Below are positions 35,152 through 42,684 of a DNA stretch of 64,000 nucleotides, in pieces. The notes under the pieces were generated by a model. The model did not search any database. It saw nothing but the letters and a program-made list of their open reading frames with translations, and was not told the DNA's origin. Numbering within the stretch: the stretch's first letter is position 1; every line of letters begins with the position of its first letter. This DNA comes from Pseudopedobacter sp037968815 (GTDB taxonomy: Bacteria > Bacteroidota > Bacteroidia > Sphingobacteriales > Sphingobacteriaceae). The DNA lies in contig JBBKWF010000008.1 in assembly GCA_037968815.1 (NCBI GenBank), positions 186,001 to 250,000 on the forward strand. The letters run 5' to 3'. A program made the position numbers and the translations under genes.

Positions 35152-38100
35152 ATGAGCAGAATTAACATGAAAATTTTTAGTTTATTATTTGTTCTAGTTA
35201 CTCAACTTTACTTTGTGAACTTGAGTTTTGGACAAAACATCACACCTTTTCCTGGGACAGTAATAGCAGAGAGCCCAACACCATTAAGTAAAAGTTATGC
35301 ATCTCCAAGCATCGTAGTTTTATCGAATGGTGACTACTTCGCTTCGCATGATATGAGCTCAACTATCACTGGGGTTTATAAGTCAACCGACAAGGGCGTA
35401 ACTTGGGAGTTTTTATCTTTAGTGTTCGATAGCCATTGGTCAACGCTATTTTATCATGATAATACGCTTTACTTATTGGGTGTGGTTAAGTCTTTTGATC
35501 ATATATCAATTCATAAATCAGTAGATGGAGGTAACACTTGGACAGCCGCTACTGACACTAACAATGGAATTATTTTAGAGGGAAGCTTTCACACAGCGCC
35601 AACACCAGTTATCGTACATAATGGTAGAATTTGGAAAGCTTATGAAGAAAGTCCAAATCCTAATGATGAAAGAGATTTCTATGCTTTTATGTTTTCTGCT
35701 CCTGTTGGGGCTGATCTTTTGAAAGCTTCTAGTTGGACAAAATCTAGCACAGTTCCCTTAAATTCAAGTTGGTTTAATGCAGATGGCCCGGAGTGGTTAG
35801 AAGGGAATGCTGTCGTTGACCCTAACGGGGATGTTGTAAATGTAATCCGGATGTCCACACCGCAACAAACCAACGGGTCTTTAGCAATGAACGGTTATGC
35901 TACAGGTATTCCTAGATATGAGGTCGGGGCAAAGCTAACTGTCTCTGCTGATGGGCTAACAACTAGCTTTAACCCATCAACTGGTTTTATACATTTCCCT
36001 GGCGCAATGACTAAGTTTACCATCCGCTACGACCCAGTTTCAGCCAAATATTGGACAATCGTTAATAAGATAACAACAGTTGTATCTGGTTGGGACAACG
36101 CTTCAACTGATGCTCCTTGGAACCAAAGAAACGTATTGATGTTAACAAGCTCTACAGACTTAATTAACTGGCAGGAGCATTATAAGATTGTACGTTGGAA
36201 TGAAGGAGATATCATTAATAGAAGAGAAAACTTTGGTTTTCAATATGTGGATTGGGACTTTGACGGAGATGATATTGTGGCAGTTTCCAGAACTTCATGG
36301 TATGGTTCTGATTGGCATGATGCAAACTTGATTACCTTTCACCGTTTACCAGACTTCAAGAGTTTAACAATGACGGACTCTCCTGCAGATTTATCGTCAT
36401 ATACGCAATCAGACCCGGCAGTACTTGCTTGGCAGTTTGGTAATCCGTCTACATTAGGCACTGAGGCAACAGCCAATTCAAATTTAAAACATGCAAATAT
36501 TAAGGTTTCTACTTTAACCAGAGGGTCTGGGCTTGCTCCATTTAGTTTTGATCGCTCTTTTAGTTCAAGTAGTAATTCGCAACATAACTCAAAATCACTA
36601 GCCATAGAACGGGATGAATATCTTCAGTTTGAAGTTCAACCAGAGCCAGGCTTTAATGTTGACCTCACAGCTATAGATGCTGTGTTTTCTAAAAACAGTT
36701 TTGGAAATAAAAGCTACCGATGGACATACAGTACGGATGGAACCAACTTTAACGATATTGGTTCTGGAGAGTATTATGGATTTGTAGAAGATATAAGTTA
36801 CAATGTACAGCCTACTGTAAGACTGGTAAACTATAGTGACCTTCAAAACGCTTCCTCAGCAAAAAAAATCACTTTTAGATTATATTCTTGGGGTTCAACT
36901 ACTTCTTTTGGGAGGTTTTCAATTGGGAGGTTTGGAACTGCAGACGATAGTCCGAGCTTAATGGTTAGAGGTAAAGTTTATGAAACACCTGCTGTTGAAG
37001 AACCTTTAGTAGGGTGGAAGTTCGATGGTATATCAGGTACAGCTGCTGACAATTTAGATGCTGAAGTAAAAAGTACGGAATTAATGCCAAGTTCACTAAC
37101 TAGAGGAAGTGGCTTTACTGCAGCTGGTTTAAACAATGGGTATTATGCGCTAACTCCAATCCATACTAAATCTGAAGCGTTGGCTGGAGAGGATTTTTAC
37201 GAGTTTTCCGTTCAAACCAATAGCGGTAAATATGTTTCTTTAAATAAGCTTCACTTTAAATTGAGACGTAACTCTTCGGGACCTACGGTATATAGATGGA
37301 GCTATAGTTTAGATGATGTTAACTTTACAGAGTTGACAAATACAGACATGCCTTTTATAGGAACAGATAATTACGGTCACATACAAGCACCAATAGACCT
37401 TTCTGGAATTACAGCTTTACAAAATATTGCATCAACACAGCAAGTTAAGTTTAGGCTTTATGCATGGAGTGGCCTTTCAACATCAGGTGGAATCGGCTTT
37501 GCTAGATACACTGATGATTATTGTTTAGCATTATATGGTAATACAAGTGATCAGGTAATTACTGCATGGGCATTTTCAAATCCAAGCATAAATGGTAAAG
37601 AGCTAACTAGTGACGCAACCACAGTTAACACAAACATTCAACAATCAGTACTTACCAGAGGTAATAATGTAGTTGGTACATCGGGGTCTACTTCTTCATT
37701 TGCAGCGAATTTCCCCATTACTGCCATTAAGCAGGATGCGATAAACGCCGGGCATTACTTTCAGTTTACGATGAAGCCAAATCCGGGTTTTAAGTTTTCA
37801 TTGTCCTCATTAGATGCTCGGTTGAGAGTCCAGGAAAATGCTCCACACCACTATGCTTGGCAATACAGTACGGATGGAGTAAACTTCTTTGATCTTGGGC
37901 TTGCGGATAATACGATAAACACAACCATTAATAATGGTCAGGCTGTACCACAAATTGACCTTTCAGCTTACGCCGATTTACAAAACGTGATGGCCAACAT
38001 AACAGTAACTTTCAGGCTATATGCTTGGGGAGGAACAGGGACTTCTGACAATTCTTTCGGTATTGGAAAAAGCTTGTCAGGTGCAAATGCTTTAATCGTA

Positions 38101-38667
38101 GGAGGACTTGTGGAAGAGGATAACACTTTACCTGTTGAATTAACTTATTTTAATGGAGAACAACATAATAATAGAATCAACTTAAAATGGAATACAGCTT
38201 CAGAAAGAAATAACTCTCATTTTAATATCTTAAAAAGTACTGATGGTAATAACTTCTCTGTTTTAAGTGTAAAGCAAGCTTCTTCGCCATCAGGTAGTAC
38301 ATATAGTTATATAGATGTGAATCCGCATATTGGTTTTAATTATTACCAACTACAACAAGTGGATATTGATGGAGCAATAGAACTTTCAAAAATTATTGCA
38401 ATCCCTTTTAATTTCTCAAAAGATAAATTTTGGGTGTATGCCCGTCATGATGATCAGGTAATTAAGCTTTTCATTAACTCTTCAGACTCTGGAATAAAAC
38501 AGGTGAAAATAATAGACTTATTAGGTAAAGTACTTGCCAATGTTCCTATTAACTTAAATGAAGGGTTGAACACAATTGACTTACCACTTAATTTGTCAAC
38601 AGGGGTGTATGTTGCAATGCTGATTGATAGGGATGGTGCGATGAAAATCAAATTTATATGTGAATAG
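35152..38667 (+). CDS. Secreted Asp-box propeller fused to three modules and a T9SS sorting domain
   Basis: 1,171 residues; ATG 35167 is an equally good start (MKIFSLLFVLVTQLYF leader). Order: Asp-box propeller (about 30-415; STDKGVTW and SVDGGNTW boxes, SFHTAPTPVIVHNGRIWKAY, HFPGAMTKFTIRYDPVSAKYW, NQRNVLMLTSSTDL, FGFQYVDWDF, SRTSWYG), module 1 (about 420-612), module 2 (about 618-800), module 3 (about 801-990), then LPVELTYFNGEQ and a T9SS sorting domain (about 992-1171). The FRIP-equivalent is YASPSIVVLSNG, without arginine. Fusing a putative catalytic propeller to three modules and a surface sorting signal is the fullest version of the architecture in this locus. A surface-displayed exo-acting enzyme with binding modules is a reasonable guess. 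Confidence 0.8.
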   Translation: MSRINMKIFSLLFVLVTQLYFVNLSFGQNITPFPGTVIAESPTPLSKSYASPSIVVLSNGDYFASHDMSSTITGVYKSTDKGVTWEFLSLVFDSHWSTLFYHDNTLYLLGVVKSFDHISIHKSVDGGNTWTAATDTNNGIILEGSFHTAPTPVIVHNGRIWKAYEESPNPNDERDFYAFMFSAPVGADLLKASSWTKSSTVPLNSSWFNADGPEWLEGNAVVDPNGDVVNVIRMSTPQQTNGSLAMNGYATGIPRYEVGAKLTVSADGLTTSFNPSTGFIHFPGAMTKFTIRYDPVSAKYWTIVNKITTVVSGWDNASTDAPWNQRNVLMLTSSTDLINWQEHYKIVRWNEGDIINRRENFGFQYVDWDFDGDDIVAVSRTSWYGSDWHDANLITFHRLPDFKSLTMTDSPADLSSYTQSDPAVLAWQFGNPSTLGTEATANSNLKHANIKVSTLTRGSGLAPFSFDRSFSSSSNSQHNSKSLAIERDEYLQFEVQPEPGFNVDLTAIDAVFSKNSFGNKSYRWTYSTDGTNFNDIGSGEYYGFVEDISYNVQPTVRLVNYSDLQNASSAKKITFRLYSWGSTTSFGRFSIGRFGTADDSPSLMVRGKVYETPAVEEPLVGWKFDGISGTAADNLDAEVKSTELMPSSLTRGSGFTAAGLNNGYYALTPIHTKSEALAGEDFYEFSVQTNSGKYVSLNKLHFKLRRNSSGPTVYRWSYSLDDVNFTELTNTDMPFIGTDNYGHIQAPIDLSGITALQNIASTQQVKFRLYAWSGLSTSGGIGFARYTDDYCLALYGNTSDQVITAWAFSNPSINGKELTSDATTVNTNIQQSVLTRGNNVVGTSGSTSSFAANFPITAIKQDAINAGHYFQFTMKPNPGFKFSLSSLDARLRVQENAPHHYAWQYSTDGVNFFDLGLADNTINTTINNGQAVPQIDLSAYADLQNVMANITVTFRLYAWGGTGTSDNSFGIGKSLSGANALIVGGLVEEDNTLPVELTYFNGEQHNNRINLKWNTASERNNSHFNILKSTDGNNFSVLSVKQASSPSGSTYSYIDVNPHIGFNYYQLQQVDIDGAIELSKIIAIPFNFSKDKFWVYARHDDQVIKLFINSSDSGIKQVKIIDLLGKVLANVPINLNEGLNTIDLPLNLSTGVYVAMLIDRDGAMKIKFICE

Positions 38668-38721
38668 AAATCCATTTTTAAAGAGCTTTTTTTAACCAAA
38701 ACTCCCATTGAACCATAAAAT

Positions 38722-40695
38722 ATGAATAAGAATTTTTTTTTAAGCTTAATAGGTCTATTAATATTAGGCCTTGGAGCTACAAATGCCCAAAATAAAGCGC
38801 CACAATTGATAAGCGGAGAACCTATACAAAACGGCAATTCATCAGGGGTAGGAAGACTTTCTTTACCGTTCTATAATGGATTTACAATGGGTTTTGCTTC
38901 TGTGAAATCAAAGGGGCAAAAAGACTTGTTTTTACAAGGGACAGATGGGCATGGCAGAGGAACTTATTTGTACTTGTTTAAACGTTTAGCGGTAGATGGG
39001 ACACCAATATTTTCAGAGCCTGTTAAAATTACAGTTCCATTTGTTGATAAAGGAAAAAATAGAGGGATAATTTTTCAGGATGAAAAAGGAACAATTTACG
39101 GCGTTTGGCGTTTTGGTCAATCTCTACGTTATGCTAAATTTAATAAATCAACACTAAATTTCTCAGAACTTAAGCGTATTGATATCAAAGGAACACCCAA
39201 TGGTTTCTCAAACTTTGGTGTTATACCATTAAAAAACGGAAAGATTCAATTCCTTTTTTCAGTAGGTGAAGAAGGTGTTTTTAGCAATGGTCAACCTTTT
39301 CCTAAAAAAATCACCTACAACGCCGAAGGTTTTTGGCCTTACGAGCTTAGAAAGCTTGGTATATACGGTGGTACTTCCTTTACACTTGAAACACCCGAGG
39401 TTTATGTCAGTCCTTTAACAGATTTAGATCAAGCTTTGTTTACCATAGATGGCTTTGTTAAATACGAACACAGCGATAGCGGTTATGTGCTTTCCGGTAC
39501 AAGACTAGGCAACATATTGGTTTATAAACAAAATGAAAAGAACGGTAAGCTGGGCAAACGTCAATTTGCGGTAGATTCAAGTGGGGTTATAATTAGAAAT
39601 CCTAATATACATTCATCTCCAGGCTATTTTTATGATAGTGAACAAGACCAAGGTCTAATTACAGTGGGAGAGGGAGGTATTTATTTTTATAAAAATACAG
39701 GTAAGTTTGATAAGCATGGAAATCTTTTCATGGGAGAGCCAAAGCATTTATTGCAGGAAAACCCAAGAGTACATGGCGGTTCATTGGTGATTCCTTCCCT
39801 TGCAGACTGGAATGGTGATGGCAAAATCGACATCATTTCAGGTAACTCGATGGGGTTTTTGTTTTTTTATCAAAATAGAGGTACAAATGAACAACCTATT
39901 TATGGAGATCCGGAAGCGTTAATGGCTGACGGCAAAGTGATTCATATACAACCAGGTTACAGGGAAGATATTCAAGGCCCTGGAGAAGCAAGATGGGGTT
40001 ATACTTCACCAAATGTAATAGACTGGGATGGTGATGGTCTATTGGATATTTTAACTGGTGATAGTCGAGGAAAGTTTATGGTATATCTTAATATTGGCAC
40101 CAAAACCAAACCTAAATTAGATAGGGAACATACTTTATATCTCGACGGAATGGATATGTACGGAACATGGAGAACCAGACCGGGAGTTGCAAAAATAGGA
40201 GATAGAATGGCTTATATAATAATGGATAGAGATGATGAATTTCACCTTTATTGGCAGTTAGATAAGTACAACCTAGAAGACGGTGGTAAACTGAAAATTG
40301 GAGATATCAATATCAGAGGTAATAGATTAGGAGGTGGAACTGTTGGGCGTGGTAAAGTAGAAATTGTGGATTGGGATGAAGATGGTGTATTGGATTTGTT
40401 AATTGGTACTTATGGTAAACAGTCTATTCCAGATACTTTAACGGGGCTTCCTGTAAATATGAAACCTAGAAGAGGTTCTACGGTTCTTTTTCTAAAGAAT
40501 ATCGGTACAGATGTTAAACCTAGTTATGAATACCCAAAAGTTCTGAAATTTAAGGGCAAAAATATTTCTTTAGGTGGACATGAAATTGGAGCCTCAGTGG
40601 CAAGGATAGGTCCAGGTAAAAATCCTTTGAACCTAGTTGTAGGTATAGAAACCGGTGCTTTTATTTTTTACGAGAGAAAAGATTTAAGCTGGTAA
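38722..40695 (+). CDS. Secreted FG-GAP/VCBS propeller protein, third copy
   Basis: 657 residues with a signal peptide (to about 23, TNAQ). FG-GAP motifs lie near 362 (DWNGDGKIDIISG), 433 (DWDGDGLLDILTG) and 550 (DWDEDGVLDLLIG). PGYREDIQGPGEARWGY (I417 onward) is almost identical to the block in the protein at 15228. The overall similarity to that paralogue is high, including NGFSNFGVI and the C-terminal FYERKDLSW. A single-module gene follows after 34 bases, repeating the FG-GAP plus module-gene pairing seen at 15228/17278. Role unknown; a carbohydrate-active propeller is plausible. Confidence 0.8.
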   Translation: MNKNFFLSLIGLLILGLGATNAQNKAPQLISGEPIQNGNSSGVGRLSLPFYNGFTMGFASVKSKGQKDLFLQGTDGHGRGTYLYLFKRLAVDGTPIFSEPVKITVPFVDKGKNRGIIFQDEKGTIYGVWRFGQSLRYAKFNKSTLNFSELKRIDIKGTPNGFSNFGVIPLKNGKIQFLFSVGEEGVFSNGQPFPKKITYNAEGFWPYELRKLGIYGGTSFTLETPEVYVSPLTDLDQALFTIDGFVKYEHSDSGYVLSGTRLGNILVYKQNEKNGKLGKRQFAVDSSGVIIRNPNIHSSPGYFYDSEQDQGLITVGEGGIYFYKNTGKFDKHGNLFMGEPKHLLQENPRVHGGSLVIPSLADWNGDGKIDIISGNSMGFLFFYQNRGTNEQPIYGDPEALMADGKVIHIQPGYREDIQGPGEARWGYTSPNVIDWDGDGLLDILTGDSRGKFMVYLNIGTKTKPKLDREHTLYLDGMDMYGTWRTRPGVAKIGDRMAYIIMDRDDEFHLYWQLDKYNLEDGGKLKIGDINIRGNRLGGGTVGRGKVEIVDWDEDGVLDLLIGTYGKQSIPDTLTGLPVNMKPRRGSTVLFLKNIGTDVKPSYEYPKVLKFKGKNISLGGHEIGASVARIGPGKNPLNLVVGIETGAFIFYERKDLSW

Positions 40696-40729
40696 TAGTT
40701 AATAGTATTAAATATAAAGATTGATAATT

Positions 40730-41371
40730 ATGAAAAAGAATAGCCTGAAAGTTGTATTGTTTATATGTTTTTTATCTCTTAGTAATAGTAGTTTCGGTCA
40801 GAAACTATTGGGTTGGGATTTTAGCGCTAACACAGGTTTAGAAAAAACGGCGCTAGCCTTGGTTAACAATAAGAACTTAATGCCTTCTGTTTTAATAAAA
40901 GGGGAAGGTATTCAAAAGTCCGGTAAAGTATTAAGAACCTTTGGAGGGAATTTTAAAAAGGGACATTCTAAAAACCAGGCACTTGCATCAAATGATTTTT
41001 TTGAATTTAATGTTCAGGGTAAAGAAGGTTACAAAGTTTCTTTGGCGGCCTTACGTGTGAAATTAAGACGTAATGAAAATGGCCCTAGTTCTTCTTGTTG
41101 GATGTATAGTTTAAACGGAGAGAATTTTAAACTTATCCCGGATTCAGAAGTTGAAATGAGTAGTGCTTCTCCTTCAGGGATAGTGCAACCATCTGTTAAC
41201 TTATCAAACATCAGCGAATTGCAAAATATACCTTCAACTACAACTGTTTCCTTCCGCCTTTACGCTTGGGCAGCTCAAGGTGAAATTGCAAGCTTAACAA
41301 TTGGTAAATCTGCAAAAGTATTTGAAGAAGGTAATACTGTTTTGTATGTACTGGGTTCAGTAGATAAGTAA
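40730..41371 (+). CDS. Secreted single-module protein (~190-residue unknown module), second free copy
   Basis: About 213 residues from ATG 40730; an in-frame TTG nine bases upstream is unlikely. Signal peptide to about 24 (SSFGQ), then one module: LLGWDF, SVLIKGEG (a Lys replaces the usual Arg), FFEFNVQGKEGYKVSLAAL, KLRRN, SCWMYSLNGENF, VNLSNISELQNI, SFRLYAWAAQ, LTIGKS and a closing VLGSVDK. No lipobox or sorting domain. It is the last gene of the + strand PUL before a strong terminator. Closest in layout to the free module at 23838. Confidence 0.8.
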   Translation: MKKNSLKVVLFICFLSLSNSSFGQKLLGWDFSANTGLEKTALALVNNKNLMPSVLIKGEGIQKSGKVLRTFGGNFKKGHSKNQALASNDFFEFNVQGKEGYKVSLAALRVKLRRNENGPSSSCWMYSLNGENFKLIPDSEVEMSSASPSGIVQPSVNLSNISELQNIPSTTTVSFRLYAWAAQGEIASLTIGKSAKVFEEGNTVLYVLGSVDK

Positions 41372-41382
41372 TTTAGATTAGT

Positions 41383-41455
41383 AGAAGGATAAAGTATTAG
41401 CTGATTCTATTTCAACAAGAAATAAATTCCAATTTCTACTTTATCCTTCTTTTCC
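41383..41455 (+). terminator. Terminator ending the PUL
   Basis: AGAAGGATAAAGTA (41383-41396) pairs perfectly with TACTTTATCCTTCT (41437-41450) and is followed by TTTTCC. The loop contains a smaller imperfect stem. It lies between convergent genes and could serve the araC-type gene on the other strand too. Confidence 0.85.
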
Positions 41456-41517
41456 GTTGCTCATTTAAGAGTTTTGTAGTATTAGATTACTTATCCGTAT
41501 ATAACCCAAATCAGGTG

Positions 41518-42414
41518 TTAAACTTGAAACTGAGCTTCTAAAGCATGGTTGTTTAAGTATTTTTTTCTATACTCAACAGGTGTTTGTCCAATTGTTTTCT
41601 TAAAGTGTCTGTAGAAGTTTGAAGCATTATTAAAGCCACATTCCAAACAAATGTTTTCTACTGTCATTTCATTCTCAACAAGCATTCTGCAAGCATTACT
41701 AATTCTAATTTCAGTTAAAAAGTCATAGTAAGTCTTTTTAGTCATTTGCTTAAAATACCTACAAAAAGAAGTTATGCTAAGGTTGCTTATAGCTGAAATT
41801 TCAGCAAGACTAATTTCATTTCTGTAATTGGTCAAAGTGTAAGTGCATATCTTATTAATTCTAGCGGTATCAACTTTGTTTGCTTCGTAAACTATATTGG
41901 CAGTAGTAATTGACTCATATTCGTCAGATTCGGCTAGGGTACTAAGAATAGATAAAAGTATAGATAAACGCTCTAGGTTAACAGCACCTTTAGCTTTTTC
42001 AACTAATTCTATGAGCTTGTTTTTTGTTTCTCCTTTAATAACTAAACCACGCTTGGCTTTTTCATAAAGCTTTGGAATTAAATGTGCTTCAGGTAAATTA
42101 ATTAAATCATGACCCAAACAGTCGGGTAAAAAATGAATGATGCTTGCTTCTACTTCTAAATTAGACTCTGGTAAAAAGTACTCCTCTTTACACCTCCAAG
42201 TGTGAGGTAAATTCTCTCCTAGAAGTATCATCTCTCCATCAGAAAAGTTGCTGATGTTATCACCTATAAATTTCACACCTTCACCTCTTTTCATATAATG
42301 AAGTTCTAGCTCTGGATGATAATGCCATACTGTGCTAAAGTTAGGTAATATATCATGTCTGATACTGAATGAGGTCTCTAATTTGGTGGGTACTTTATGG
42401 AAATGAGGTTTCAT
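41518..42414 (-). CDS. AraC-family transcriptional regulator with cupin sensor domain
   Basis: 298 residues. The N-terminal half is a cupin-like sensor (WHYHPELELHYMKRGEGVKFIG, LLGENLPHTWRCKEEYF). The last ~105 residues contain two helix-turn-helix motifs of the AraC/XylS class: ISLAEISAISNLSITSFCRY and TVENICLECGFNNASNFYRH, followed by the typical FKKTIGQTPVEYRKKY. Regulators of this build in Bacteroidota usually sense a sugar in the cytoplasm. It is divergent from the isomerase and ribulokinase genes with a 270-base shared control region, so it very likely regulates them. Control of the wider PUL is possible. Not close enough to E. coli AraC to borrow its ligand. Confidence 0.85.
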   Translation of the reverse strand: MKPHFHKVPTKLETSFSIRHDILPNFSTVWHYHPELELHYMKRGEGVKFIGDNISNFSDGEMILLGENLPHTWRCKEEYFLPESNLEVEASIIHFLPDCLGHDLINLPEAHLIPKLYEKAKRGLVIKGETKNKLIELVEKAKGAVNLERLSILLSILSTLAESDEYESITTANIVYEANKVDTARINKICTYTLTNYRNEISLAEISAISNLSITSFCRYFKQMTKKTYYDFLTEIRISNACRMLVENEMTVENICLECGFNNASNFYRHFKKTIGQTPVEYRKKYLNNHALEAQFQV

Positions 42415-42684
42415 GTTGTTATAAAGTTAGGGTGTCCAAAAAATAAAACTCATATTTATGGCCTTTATTATAGGTGATAAAATAGTATTTTTTGGTGATT
42501 CTAATATAAATACAAATAAGATATAAATCCAAATCTATGATAATATAATATACAAAGTAGGTAAAAAAACGTATATATTTAAGTTTTTAGCTTTGCATAT
42601 TTGTATATGGGTTTAACAACGCATAGCCTTATGCAACGCAAACCTTTTTAAATTGTGAACCATTAATTCGTTAATATATTTTTT
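42415..42684. promoter_or_regulatory. Divergent control region between the AraC-type regulator and the isomerase gene
   Basis: 270 AT-rich bases. A GATAATATAA element lies at 42539-42548, 146 bases before the isomerase start, similar to the element at 22386 (both continue TATA and then ACAAAG nearby). CATATTTG at 42596-42603 is one base from the TAnnTTTG promoter core. Neither an exact operator nor a transcription start can be fixed from sequence alone. Confidence 0.5.

Noticed and set aside
22533..38667. Annotation of the three Asp-box proteins as sialidases
   Set aside because: The FRIP arginine is missing in all three and no sialic acid catabolic genes are present.
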